A stretch of 24,295 nucleotides of DNA, from the NCBI GenBank assembly GCA_003427395.1, contig BFEA01000024.1:93149-117443 (forward strand), read 5' to 3'. Each line of letters opens with the position of its first letter. The stretch's first letter is position 1. Shown piece by piece: positions 1-9,598 of the stretch. Made by a program: the position numbers and the translations under genes. The notes under the pieces were generated by a model. That model did no database searches. It saw nothing but the letters and a program-made list of their open reading frames with translations, and had not been told where the DNA came from. The stretch is from Chara braunii. Lineage: Eukaryota; Streptophyta; Charophyceae; Charales; Characeae.

Positions 1-66
<66 letters not shown>
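1..66. repeat. (GA)n microsatellite
   Basis: An uninterrupted GA dinucleotide run opens the window, so its true length to the left is unknown. Pure dinucleotide tracts of this length are typical of eukaryotic nuclear DNA. Confidence 0.98.
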
Positions 67-69
<3 letters not shown>

Positions 70-577
70 AACTTGGCGATTATTTGTCTACTAGACTGGG
101 AGATTGTATTTTGGACAGAGTCTTTGGGGGACTATGGTGAGGGTTTTTCTTTCGCAGGGCTATTGAGTTGCAGTCTCCCCTTCTTCTCCCCTCTTCGTCT
201 CTTTCCTCCATCTCCTTCATCTGTGGATGCAGATATGTATGGGGCATGACAATACTCTTCCATGTTTGCGTCACCATGCCCATCCCTGTGTGTGAGTGAT
301 GATGGATCTGTGTGTTTCATCCTGATTCCTGATGAGTCAGATCTGTGTTTTCAGTCTTCCGCTGCAATGTCATTGTTGCTTCTCTTCACGGTGATCCTTC
401 GTTCTGCGCCATGCCTATCTGCTACTTATAGGCATGCAACAGTTTATCATTGGAGCCGACCAAGGAGAACAGCCTGATCTGCTCATCAAATTCGCAGTTT
501 GATTCAAAGTAGTTGATCAGCTAATTGCCTCGCTGTTTGATCGATTGAATGAGTGGACATATGAATCAATTCATGGG
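67..577. other. no gene seen
   Basis: Only short overlapping ORFs without recognisable motifs occur here on either strand. The minus-strand frames near 80-320 are low-complexity (basic, Glu/Arg-rich) and have no supporting signal. I see no RNA gene and no mobile-element feature. Confidence 0.5.

Positions 578-612
<35 letters not shown>
578..612. repeat. (ATTG)n microsatellite
   Basis: About nine perfect tetranucleotide units (TTGA/ATTG register) lie in an ATTG-rich neighbourhood. Confidence 0.97.
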
Positions 613-646
613 CGTAGTTCATTAGTTCAGGCCTATTAATTGCGTT

Positions 647-708
647 ATTGGTTGCTTAGTGATTCATCAATTGCACGATTGGTTGCTTAGCAATTCATTA
701 ATCATGGC
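647..708. repeat. 31-bp tandem duplication
   Basis: Two adjacent 31-bp units share the core ATTGGTTGCTTAG followed by a diverged AATTCAT/GATTCAT part. It is a short local duplication just downstream of the ATTG tract, with no coding content. Confidence 0.75.
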
Positions 709-910
709 TAGGGAACTAACCAGTCACTACTTTGCATCGGTCTTCTGTTTCAATTTCGAATTTCCTTGAAACTTTGTCCAAATTTCTTTTTTCTGCAAGT
801 CTCCGCGAAATTTTGATTGAAAAGTATTCCGGCAACTTCTGAATATGACGATACATTGAATTCTGCAAGTGTGAGTATTTAGTCCCTCTGCAGTGTCTGA
901 AAGTGTCGTG

Positions 911-1115
911 CCCGCCCTAAGTGAATGCGGGCCTGCAAATATGTGCCAATGTCTGTTTGTAGGCCTACGAGACCAGGCTGAGGGGCCCAAGCACAGCCTG
1001 TTGTAACCCCCATGTGGGCATGGATCTTCGATGAGGCCTTGTTACGAGTTAGCTCCTTGGCATGCCCCTGTAGGGCCCTTTCAGCAAACATGAGCCCGCC
1101 CTAAGTGAAGGCGGG
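911..1115. repeat. pair of direct hairpin repeats
   Basis: A motif CCCGCCCTAAGTGAA followed by a GCGGG arm occurs at 911-931 and again at 1095-1115, about 184 bp apart. Each copy can fold as a short hairpin (CCCGCC arm against GGCGGG, with one mismatch in the first copy) with a roughly 9-nt loop. The sequence between them shows no gene. They may be remnants of a repeat family; the function is unknown. Confidence 0.6.
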
Positions 1116-1531
1116 GCCCTGAATTGCAATATGGCCTGAGTTTGTCAATTTTGGCAAAGTTTGGTGGGCGCCAGACAGTTGTCATGCGCCAGTTGGTTAC
1201 GTCCTCCATACTCGTGAGAATCAGAAATAATTCATGAGCCTTCTCGGCTCTTCCCGCAGTACAGGCGAAGCAGGGAGAACCTCACGTTTGCTTCTAGGTG
1301 GTTGGGCATGCCTAACCAATTCGGTCCCATGCCATTGTCTGAATGGGCCTGGACGCAGACACTTTGGCCCGATCAGACGCTACTGGAAACACACGAGGCT
1401 CGGCCAGACAACAAATTGGGCGAGAACTTCCATAAAGGAAAGAGCTCGCCATTGGTGATTTTATTCGGGCACTAGGCAGTGCATGAGGCAACGCTGCTTG
1501 AGCGTACGCTGTGCGCTAGCGATAGTTGTGG
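1116..1531. other. no gene seen; left flank of inverted LTR
   Basis: A 74-aa plus frame at 1234-1458 has no recognisable motif and I do not call it. The last five bases before the LTR terminus, TGTGG at 1527-1531, are a candidate target-site duplication. The match on the other side (TGTTC, 3423-3427) is only three of five. Confidence 0.45.
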
Positions 1532-1719
1532 TGTCGCACTTTTCCTAGTCAAGCCACTGCGGGCGACCAGAAAGCCAACAGGCTGTCACGCAGGGTTTGG
1601 TTGATGATTGCAGTAAATAAAATAAATTAAATAGAGCAAATCCCTTCCTGTTGTGTGCGTCCGACTTCGAGCGATACCCTTCAATTGCGATCTTCGCCGG
1701 TCCCCGGTCTCAGGAATCT

Positions 1720-1725
1720 TTTATT
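1720..1725 (-). promoter_or_regulatory. poly(A) signal AATAAA in inverted LTR
   Basis: AATAAA on the minus strand, about 190 bases before the LTR end, sits in the same place relative to the LTR terminus as AATAAA at 11280-11285 in the plus copy. It is conserved in a block that aligns between the copies, which supports an R/U5 processing signal. Confidence 0.6.
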
Positions 1726-2007
1726 TTAATTCAGAACAGCAAAGAACCATGCAAATAATAGTCATAAATTCTGATATGTCATGCATGCATCAATTTTGCC
1801 AATTTACTAATTTGAGAACTGTGACAAAATCATTAAAGCATAATCATCTGGCAAGGTCAATGCAAAAGAAGCAAGACTGACTGACTCGAGCAATGACAAG
1901 ATGAGTGAGGGAAGAATGTGAACTCATAATAATCTCAGAAAGTACACATGAGGAGAGCATGACCAACACTAGTCAAGAGTCCTTACTCATCCCTCTGGGT
2001 AGTACAC

Positions 2008-2630
2008 TCAATCTCTCATCTTGCTGTGTTTGTTGTGCTTTGAGCCAAGTCTCTGTGCCCTTTGAGGTTGTGGTCTCTCGATGTAAAGCCACCTGAAGCC
2101 TGCTAGTTCAAAGCATCTCCATCCAAGTCCCATGATACGAAAGTCAACCATAGCACAAAACCCCTCCCATAGAGTAGGAAGATATGGTTGAGAGAAGACA
2201 TTGTCGTGCTTTGTTGTCTCCATCATTGCCTCGTAATCAATTACTGCAGGCGAGATATACCTCTTTGCTAGATCAACCAGGTCTCCCCAATTAGAGCCAT
2301 CTGTGAGAAGGAAGGGGACTGGAGGCTTGGGGTAGTCTGTGTAGAGCTTTGGTCCGAAGCTACGAACCAATTTGATTCCACCCTCATCAAGCTCTCTCTC
2401 TTTCTCCTCAAGGTATCTTGCTGCTGAACCCAGACTGAATCAAAATGCTCATGAGCCTCCTTCCCGTTTTTCACATAGAGTCTCAGGTCATGAATGGTAC
2501 CACCTGCAAATCTGTTGAGGACGACATAGATTGACACGTCCCCTTGCCTGAAGCCAGTGGCACTGACATATTGATATTGAATTGAGTCCTTGAGAGCTAT
2601 CTTGTTGAGATTGGCCTGATTTACTGACAA
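2008..2630 (-). pseudogene. LTR-borne ORF B (frameshifted), unknown domain
   Basis: Two overlapping minus frames (2630 to about 2405, then about 2420 to 2008) make one broken gene. Compared with 10386-11018, one base is missing near 2405-2440, between the FDSVWV motif and the E-R-E-L-D-E-G-G segment. Visible motifs in order are ALKDSIQYQYVS, GFRQGD, FAGGTIHDLRLYVKNGK, FGPKLYTDYPKPPVPF, NWGDLVDLAKRY, YLPTLWEGFCAMVDF and GFRWLYIERPQPQR. The protein would be about 200 residues, soluble, without a signal peptide. No ATG is evident at the 5' end. The middle part (a hydrophobic strand, then DLRLYV, then a P-x-PP segment and a W) is shared with the ORF units at 11808-13680. I do not recognise the family; the sequence assigns no function. 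Confidence 0.7.
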
Positions 2631-2762
2631 CGGATGACTGGACTACACTCATGTGTTGTTGACCTTTGGGACAGATCCAATGTTTTTAAAAAGGGAAACC
2701 GTATGGGCAGAGGATGACTGAGTACCGATTGATTCTGGCGGAAAATCTCGAGTAACTTTGAC

Positions 2763-2940
2763 GATTGAATGTTGAGTGGGGGCTGATTAAACATTGCTTG
2801 AATGGTGATTGAATACTTATTGAGTGTTGTTTGAGTACTGACCAAGTGTTGCTTTAATATTGTTGAATGAGTTCCAACTGAGTGTTGCTTGAATACTGAA
2901 TGAATATTGTCTGAATGTTACTTGAGTACTGATTGAATAC
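2763..2940. repeat. degenerate ~21-bp tandem repeat in LTR
   Basis: Variants of TGAGTGTTGCTTGAATACTGA recur several times with substitutions and small indels, lying between ORF A and ORF B of the inverted LTR. The corresponding interval of the plus-strand LTR (10165-10385) lacks it, so the array arose in this copy or subfamily. It is non-coding. Confidence 0.75.
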
Positions 2941-3011
2941 TTTTCTTTCAAATCCCGCCCCCTAAAGCTTCCCCACTTAGAATGTTTGCCCTGCTATTTC
3001 CTGCATGCTGT

Positions 3012-3293
3012 TTACAAGATGTCCCCCCTTTCTTCGCTCTTAACATTGGCTACTACGACCTCCCTTGCTCGATCAACAGTCTCAACGGAAGAAAATGTAT
3101 TGTGCAATTGTTCTTCTGACCCATAGAAGTAGAAGGTGTATGTAATGAGTTTTTGCCCTTTTACTAATCCCAACGCACTCACTCTCATTAGTTCTAGGCT
3201 GTGCTGAATGTCCTTGATTGCTTCTTCCTCCCAGCCGTCCTTTTTGTCCAAGTAGTGAGTGCAGGTAATTTCTACACTGTCTTTACTTCCCAT
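3012..3293 (-). CDS. LTR-borne ORF A, unknown small protein
   Basis: An intact 93-codon frame from an ATG at 3293; a GTG lies three codons upstream. It is homologous to the plus-strand ORF at 9868-10164. Shared positions include ITC, the GWEE motif, LxLVKxQKL, the YxFYxxGS motif and HxTFSxxE. Identity is moderate (a bit under half of residues by eye), yet the frame is intact in both copies, which argues that ORF A was coding in the element lineage. No signal peptide, membrane segment or catalytic motif is visible. It lies upstream of ORF B, separated by a tandem repeat, inside what should be the LTR U3 region. The family is not recognised. Confidence 0.65.
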   Translation of the reverse strand: MGSKDSVEITCTHYLDKKDGWEEEAIKDIQHSLELMRVSALGLVKGQKLITYTFYFYGSEEQLHNTFSSVETVDRAREVVVANVKSEERGDIL

Positions 3294-3422
3294 GACTCCC
3301 ACTCAGAGCTCCGAGTTCCGATTGGTGAATAGACTGGACTGGCTCTGACCCATGAGGGGTCATAAACTTACTACACAAGATTGCTCTAGAATACAAAGTT
3401 GTCAGTGTAAACTAAAGCGACA

Positions 3423-3633
3423 TGTTCCACCCCTGTTCAATTGTCGGTACTAGATCAGCCCTGTGAGCGTTAATAGACCGGAAACGACTAGGCTCACTGA
3501 TCAGAATTAGCTAACTAGTACCTATGCAGATGGCAAACGCTGCAAGTTTCCTGTGTTCGTCACACGCTAGATTGATTGAGCGATGTGGTCACACAACTGC
3601 CTATGTTTCTAATTTAATTAGTTATATATCGTC

Positions 3634-3679
<46 letters not shown>

Positions 3680-4218
3680 GTACATTTTAAGTATACCATG
3701 TGCGTTATCAGCATCGGGGCCAGTCGCCCCCAACTATATCATAAGCAACGAGATGTGACTTGCCTAAGTTCTGTTAATCAGATCTCAATTTCGTCATTAA
3801 TCGGTTAGAAGAGAAGGATCGTGAAGGGCCTACTGTCACTGAGTACGTCGGTCGTCCTCATAGACTAAGGTCCTGAGAGACTTCTCGGTCTCACCTCCAA
3901 ACAATAACTGCAGATCTGGCAGGGAGTGGGGGCTCAAGGTAACTGATCTTAATACGAGCCACCCTAACATCAACCTACCGCTTAATAGGATTAAACTGGC
4001 CTCGGCCAGGACTCAACAAGATCAGTCGATGGGTCCTCCCTCAGCTAGGGCCCGTTACTAAAGTTCCCACTGGTCATTCGTTGCCACAGACCTCTACAGG
4101 GTAGATTACATTCAACTCAGGTTCAGTGGGTGCTTGTCAGTCTGAGTGATAACCCTTCCCACTGGGTGTTCAGACTTGACGAGACGTACTGTCTTATATA
4201 TTATCACCTACTGCACGC
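3423..4218. other. no gene seen
   Basis: Sequence between the inverted LTR and the left LTR-like repeat. The only plus ORF (3524-3808) owes its length to the AT microsatellite. The five bases before the repeat start at 4219 are CACGC, which would be the left target-site duplication if 4219 is an LTR terminus. Confidence 0.5.
3637..3678. repeat. (AT)n microsatellite
   Basis: About 20 uninterrupted AT dinucleotides, translated as an Ile-Tyr run in one frame. It is not coding. Confidence 0.97.
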
Positions 4219-4762
4219 TGTCGGAGGGCGCGTTGTTCCGGGCCTCCACTGGTACCGAGTACCTGCTCGAGTACTCTCGTGGGGTAGTCAATACCTGTCC
4301 GAGGGTCTGCTATTTCTACTCGGGAAAACACTACGTCTAGTGGGTTCTCACAGTGTACTGCTAGTTGACTCCTGCGATGCGCCAGTATATTAAGGAGAAA
4401 CCTTGTCGCAGGTTGGTCCAGCCAGCAAGCACCCTGGCAGAAGAATGGGTGCGTGCAAAAGGGTTCCCATTGGTCCACGCCGACTCGGCGCCTTTCTGTG
4501 CAGCGGAGCGGTGCCGATCTGTGGCTGCGATAGTCGTCGGGTTCGTTCAGGGACACGAAGGTAGAGGGGCTGGCGCAGTCTCTTCCACTGCACGCCAAGT
4601 GGCCCTTTGCCAGATTGTGGTTTAAGATGCACGGTGCCCTAGCAATCTTCGCTCATCGCGCTGATCTGGGGCCTTGTTTCGGTTTTGCGATGAACGAGAG
4701 GTTTTCTGACCACAACGACGTTTTAATTCCCTCTTTCCTTATTTTCATTACTATCAATGTAG

Positions 4763-4791
4763 TTATTATTATTATTATTATTATTATTATT
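4763..4791. repeat. (TTA)n microsatellite inside left repeat
   Basis: About nine to ten TTA units, at the same site as the much longer tract at 23563-23634 in the right copy. Confidence 0.95.
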
Positions 4792-4995
4792 GTTAGTTTT
4801 GATTTCCTTTATTTAACCTTCCTCCTCCCGCCATTTCGAAGGAAGCCAACGGTTCGGATTTCAGACCCAATTGTGGTCTAGGTGGCTTAGAATGGCCCGA
4901 CCCTTCGCTCCTCAGTGTCTGACTTGTCAGGCGGAGCGCCGCGCGGTGGGACCCCAAAAGGGAGCACCCGCGGCCGCTTTGGTAGGAGGCTCATC

Positions 4996-5011
4996 ACCCT
5001 CCGTGGAGGGT
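4996..5011. other. conserved short hairpin in LTR-like repeat
   Basis: ACCCTCC-GT-GGAGGGT is a perfect 7-bp inverted repeat with a 2-base centre, flanked by partly complementary AGGAGGCTCAT and ATAAGCCCCCTCC. The same hairpin is intact at 23845-23860. It lies about 330 bp upstream of the TATA box. Confidence 0.55.
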
Positions 5012-5341
5012 CATAAGCCCCCTCCTTGCCATCGGACACGGGTACCCAGTAAAGGGAGGCCAGCGGTGAGTTTCGTAGGGAAGGGAACGCCAATCGGCAT
5101 CCTGTTATGGGACCACTGCGACTAGCCTGCGGTCACTTCACGACTGAGGCGAGGTGGCTAGTGGATGATAGCTGAAACCGACGTTGCGACTGTTGGTGTC
5201 TTGCTTCGCACCCTCCCTACTCCGTATATTTTACCTTATTTTATTAACTTAAAATTCGTAGAATATTGAAATATGGAGTTCTGAAAGTTATTCGAGCCCC
5301 CCACCGGTTCAGAATACAGGGGTTGCGGAAGGAAGCGACCC

Positions 5342-5346
5342 TATAA
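5342..5346 (+). promoter_or_regulatory. TATA-like box in left repeat
   Basis: The context is CGACCCTATAACAGAAGG. The right copy has the better CCCTATAAAAGAAGG at 24172. If the repeat is an LTR, transcription would begin about 30 bases downstream. Confidence 0.45.
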
Positions 5347-5549
5347 CAGAAGGGGTATCGAGTCTTTGGCTGTGAGTGTATAGGCGATTTCCTTGTGTCA
5401 TGTACTGGTGAGCTGAGACGTGAGGACAGCGGCGAAGGGAGTGTGCGGTAGCTCGGCTGTATGCACGTGCTAACGCTCTAAGTGTTAGATCGTGTTTATT
5501 TCGAAGCTGCTTGGTGTCGGTGTGTAATCCAGTCGGAGGGGACGCGACC

Positions 5550-5816
5550 ATGGTTCGAAGAAGCGGGTTGCATGACTATAGGCCAAGGTGCCTCCAGTTT
5601 CTTTGGAAATGGGAGCGCATGTCAGGTGAGGGGCCTACAGTGACGGTCGTACTGGACTACAGTTACGGTAGGCAGGAGGCGAAACTGAAGATAAACGTAG
5701 AAGGGGGGGAAGAGAAGAGGAAATGCGGGCAGACCAAAGCCTGCAGATGGCGATCTCATAAGCTAAGGATAGAGCGGAAAGGAGGTGTAGAAGGGACGGG
5801 GTCACAGACGAGCTGA
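5550..5816 (+). CDS. hypothetical ORF, 88 aa, doubtful
   Basis: The ATG at 5550 has a favourable context (GCGACCATGG), which is why I chose it over the GTG further upstream in the same frame. The product is basic and rich in Arg, Lys, Gly and Glu in its second half. I recognise no domain. A second frame follows at 5819-6043 (about 74 codons, Glu/Ser/Gln-rich), separated by a few bases and a frame change. Both lie in purine-rich sequence where long frames arise easily. If the 4219 repeat is an LTR, this would be leader or gag-start territory, but no gag feature is visible. Confidence 0.2.
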   Translation: MVRRSGLHDYRPRCLQFLWKWERMSGEGPTVTVVLDYSYGRQEAKLKINVEGGEEKRKCGQTKACRWRSHKLRIERKGGVEGTGSQTS

Positions 5817-6900
5817 AAGTGACCGTATCGTACCTAGAAGCAGAGACTTCAACTGATACGGTAGAGAGGGAGCAGCAGCATTTGGACCGGGACACGGAGG
5901 CTGAGAGCGAAGCCAGTGATTTGAACGCGGAGACTCAGTCTTGGCATGGTATGAACCAGTGGAGGCAAGACCACTCGTCGGCGGAACCAGTGGAAAGCGG
6001 CTCAGTGGCTCACTCACGACGACGGAAAGACCAGCACAGCTAGTCTGAGAAGCGCGGAAGTCGACTCGGAAAAGGACAGGACCAAGGGCGTCGAGACCAG
6101 GAACACTGAGACAATGAGGGAAACCTGAGGACAGGGCGCGTCAAGGGAGGGTGTCGATAGAGAGGGACGGAGAGGTCAACACGTGTCAAGGAACAGAGGG
6201 CAGCGTTGCAAGGCAGTTACAGACGAGCAGAGACTAGGTTGCGGTGAGAAAATAAGCGTGAGAGACGCGTGAGCATGGGTGATGTGGGAAGCTTCCAGTT
6301 GACGTCACCCACATTCTTAAGTCATGATATCGCGAGCAGTAAAGGGTAGTGCTGAGAACCCACGGGCTGCATGAGAGTGAAGAAGAGAGATAGGTGCAGG
6401 GCACAGGCGACCGATGAGAGGATAAAAGAGGATCTGACAAGTGAAGATTTTCCGTGTGCCTCCCGCGGGTGATCCTCTCACACCATCCTTACGCTGCGAT
6501 CAGGAGAGACTCTCTCACGCACGTCTTTGCTGTTGCCGCCATAGCCCTCTTAAGCGGGCAGACAAGAAGAACTCAGCACGTGTATTTCTGCTCGGTACAT
6601 GCATGATCAATATGGCAAAGAACTGACTACCTTATAAGCGGAGAGGGGTGTATGAGGAGAGATTAACCAGGAGGAGACCCCGAGAGGACATGGGGAGAAG
6701 GTGGGCGCGAACAGTGCAGAGACGCAAGAGTGTGGAGGGTAACAAACGGACAGTGAGCATGACAGGAATGAGGTTGCGAAAGTATCATTGCTGTTGACGC
6801 CCTTAGCTCAGGACAAGCATAGCTCATATCTGATCTGAGTCGAGCGCTCGTGAAAAGGGTGCTGACTGACCTCTGTGCCTGATTATGCCTGGATGATGGA
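5817..6900. other. purine-rich region without a clear gene
   Basis: The plus strand is strongly G/A-rich over about 5640-6450, giving Arg/Glu/Ser-rich frames on the plus strand and Ser/Pro/Leu-rich shadows on the minus. No domain, repeat or RNA gene is recognised. Confidence 0.5.
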
Positions 6901-9598
6901 GTTGTATGGGAGAAGGNTGTNAGCTTCATAAATGGAAAAGGGAGGTCCGCCCATTTCTTGAGGTTGATATCACTNACCTAAAACACCCATTTGCGTCAAA
7001 GGATACGTACCCTATTTTATCGCGTGAACCTTGACCGGTCGTTATGCGAGAGTCAGTCAAACGATTGAAACTAGCGACAACAATTGTAGTTTAAACGTCC
7101 TACAATCATAGGATGCCCGCCTTAATATAATTGTTATTCAGGCAATAAGACTGTTCTTAGTGGAAAAGTCACCTTTCATAGTTCCACTTCCTTGCCTACA
7201 CGCTGGACATTCCTTTTCCCTTAATTTTGCTTCCCTGATTAATGAAGAATTGGTTAGCTTGATTTGACTAGCGCTAACTGACATCGAAGTACTCACTAGT
7301 GCAATGCAGGTGCCAGACCGTGCGGGGTGAGGGGGGGATAGTAATTGAACCACGTTGTGAGGAAGTCATACTTGCTGCAAGCTGCCTACATGAGTGATTA
7401 GGAACATAATATCCGAGTGTCGGCTCGTGACAGACTCATAATGCTCTAATTTTGGGGAAAACTCTGCGTGCACGTGATTCGCTAAAAGTTGACAAGGTTG
7501 GAGAGATCACCAAAAGACGTCGTGAGACCATCACCTTCAAATTTCTTAACTAATTGTGCTATTTGTATTGAGTGATCTGTTAATTGTTTGATGAGGCCAA
7601 AACCCGTGCGTTCCCCACGTGGTATGCTTGATGATGGAATCCTTCTCGAAGCAACTGATTGAAATTGCTCGTTCTCCNTANGAATGNCTGGCNAGTGGTG
7701 CATAAAGTTGGTCTCAGAAGCCTGGCGTNTTGATAAAGTGTTTAGNTAGGATGTTGTTCTATGATATCTGGCTTTTCCTTCNAAGGGTATCCGTGCGCCC
7801 GCCCATGAAGAGGGGAATTTTAACGGCTGGTCAAAATTAGCAAACGGGATGACGATGCATCATTACCCAGTGCTTGCTAGCTTTGATTAGATGTACCAAT
7901 CAGAGACGATCATCTGTCTATGGGGCTACAGAACAATAAGCCTAGAAAAGACATATACACACTGCCAAATTGCTTCCTGAAATTCTGANATATAGTTCAA
8001 TGGTNAGAAAGCAAAAAGTCCTGAAGAAGGTTGTCTACTTGCTGGCCAAGTTTCTCCTGGATGGAGACTAAGTTGCACTACCATCATTATCTCTCTTACC
8101 CATTTGACGCGAATCAAGGGGAAAATGAACATGGCGAGAAGGTATCCGCGATTTTCCCTCTTTCCCGTGCAAGTTACCCGAGGCTGAGTAAGCTAAGTGC
8201 ATGATCGTCCAACTCTGGGGGTTTGCAGTTGGTCAGTTAACTGTGCCCTCATTTACTGTGCATAGTGGCTTAGATTTTACAAAGAAGCCAGAGCCACTCT
8301 GTACAGTAAATAAGGTGGGTCCATTACTGGCCGTAATCACACACAGCCTGAGCAAGGCTTATCTTGGGTCATAAGCTTCTCGTTACTTGAATGCTGATTG
8401 CGGCAGCTGCGCTCAGCCTGGCATCTGGAAAGAGAACTATTGTTAGTAGTGACCAATGCGATTGATCGCAGATACTACCTGCACTTGCTTATGATCGGAG
8501 GTAACACCAGGGAACACTTTATTTCACTAACTGTGCATGGACTCCTCTAAGACAAATAACCGGCGACACAACGTCCAAAAGTGTTGTAGTCTGTATCGTT
8601 CACGAATATTTCCCTGTAGTTCTCGAACCATGTTCGATGATACTCTTCTCATGCTTATCAATGGGGACCGTGATCAAAGNTTTCCCACATGGCACGAGTA
8701 ATGAGGGTAATTCTTATTAGAGTATAATATACTGGAAGAGCCCATAGGTGACTGTGGCCATAACGGAAAGGTTCGAGTGGTCCCGCCTGTGAGGAGAATT
8801 GTTTACTTGATGGGGATCAGCTATCCCTTCGTCAGGGTCTGTTGTCGTTAAGAGTCTAATCCTGTATAAATGTATGTGGGTAATAATCAACGGCAAGTGG
8901 CCAAAGATACGCTTTTGCGGGTCAGGTGTACATGAGTAGCATGCAAAACGTGCAACGTCTGGGTGACGCCCGGAGAAAACTTGGCNATGGTAGCCCTGCA
9001 GTGAGCCTGACTTCACGCGAAGTGTGTTGGTTAAAGCAGTACCCAGTAGCACATCGGGTTGAGATCATTCCTAATAGTTCCACCGTAAAATTGTTGAGTG
9101 AGCAACGATAGACCGTTGCCNCCCGCTTGATNTNAGGGTAAGAGTGCAACCATACGCACGGGTTAAAACATTACTCAACCGCGGAGTTNTCGTCATTGTG
9201 GGACAGACAGAGAAAACCGTANGGCATACTACTCANTCAATCTCATATGTGATAACTCTCAGTATATGCAAAACTCGATTCCATATGAGGTCTCCCTTAT
9301 CTCAATCTGTCGGACAACAAACTTGAGTACCTGTGCGTCCTTGTCTGATCGAAGGCCGTCAAGGGAAGAATTGTAAACAGTGCAACATTGAACTCGAGGT
9401 GTGACAGGGGCAGCGCCCTGTGTGATACTGGTNTTGAGTTCATCTGATGGTTGGAAAGTTGCTTGGTATTTACCTGCTCGAGGTCGCCAGGACAACAATT
9501 GGAGTACTACTTTAATCCACCACTTCGACTGACACGAGATATACTAGTGAGATCGATTTCTNTGATTGCTAAGTCTGAGGGNTGAGTCACAAAAAAAA
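6901..9598. other. low-quality stretch with scattered single Ns; no gene seen
   Basis: Almost all Ns of the window lie here as isolated single bases (for example 6917, 6921, 6975, 7678, 7681, 7729, 8680, 9121, 9433, 9562), and none occur before 6900 or after 9694. That pattern suggests gap filling from noisy reads. Frames are short and broken, possibly in part by base-call errors. A minus frame at 7482-7703 is weakly amphipathic but not recognisable. The only clear structure is the hairpin at 8247-8315. Confidence 0.6.
8247..8315. repeat. 24-bp imperfect inverted repeat (hairpin)
   Basis: The arm at 8247-8270 pairs with 8292-8315 at about 21 of 24 positions, around a 21-base loop. Inner features are the matching ATTTACTGT and ACAGTAAAT segments. 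It could be a small MITE-like relic or a foldback RNA precursor; nothing in the flanks decides this. Confidence 0.65.

Larger units (their letters stand above)
1532..3422 (-). mobile_element. probable solo LTR of Ty3/gypsy-type element
   Basis: On the plus strand the segment begins TGTCGC and ends GCGACA, a perfect 6-bp inverted terminus with the TG...CA ends expected of an LTR. Read on the minus strand, its last roughly 270 bases align almost base for base with 11210-11475, the end of the plus-strand element's 5' LTR, including the AATAAA signal and the terminal GTGCGACA (GTGCGATA in the plus copy). No primer-binding site or gag follows the LTR end at 1531, so a solo LTR is the simplest reading. 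It carries two ORFs (A and B) in the same order as the plus copy. Those proteins are clearly diverged between the copies, while the terminal region is well conserved, so the two are related but not recent copies. Confidence 0.8.
4219..5465 (+). mobile_element. left copy of long LTR-like direct repeat
   Basis: This segment is repeated in the same orientation at 23024-24295, with roughly nine in ten bases identical by eye. Similarity starts abruptly in both copies at TGTCGGAGGGCGC, with unrelated sequence to the left, so TG is a plausible LTR 5' terminus. The right end is unknown because the second copy is cut by the window edge; 5465 is only the last comparable base. A TATA box at 5342 lies about 1.12 kb from the start, giving a U3-like layout on the plus strand. 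I found no convincing primer-binding site downstream of 5465. It could be the 5' LTR of an old element, a solo LTR, or another dispersed repeat. Its ORFs look incidental. Confidence 0.65.

Noticed and set aside
2763-2940. Short regular repeats suggesting a CRISPR-like array
   Set aside because: Units are contiguous and degenerate without unique spacers, and the context is a eukaryotic LTR.
3524-3808. 94-codon plus ORF
   Set aside because: Its length comes from the AT microsatellite translated as Ile-Tyr repeats.
4194-4598. Minus-strand frame shared with 22924-23289
   Set aside because: Plus and minus frames are both preserved over the same bases simply because the repeat copies are similar; no domain is recognised.
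4615-4881. Hydrophobic ORF with an Ile run (also 23371-23730)
   Set aside because: The Ile run is the TTA microsatellite; the membrane-like segment is an artefact.
4871-5125. 84-codon frame intact in both LTR-like copies (also 23720-23974)
   Set aside because: It has no ATG near its start, and most base differences that I compared between the copies change the amino acid, so there is no sign of protein conservation; the low divergence alone keeps it open.
5635-5895. Ser/Leu-rich minus-strand ORF
   Set aside because: It is the pyrimidine-rich complement of a G/A-rich plus strand, with no motif.
8757-8790. GGTTCGAGTGG resembling a tRNA T-loop
   Set aside because: No matching acceptor, anticodon or D-arm could be laid out around it.
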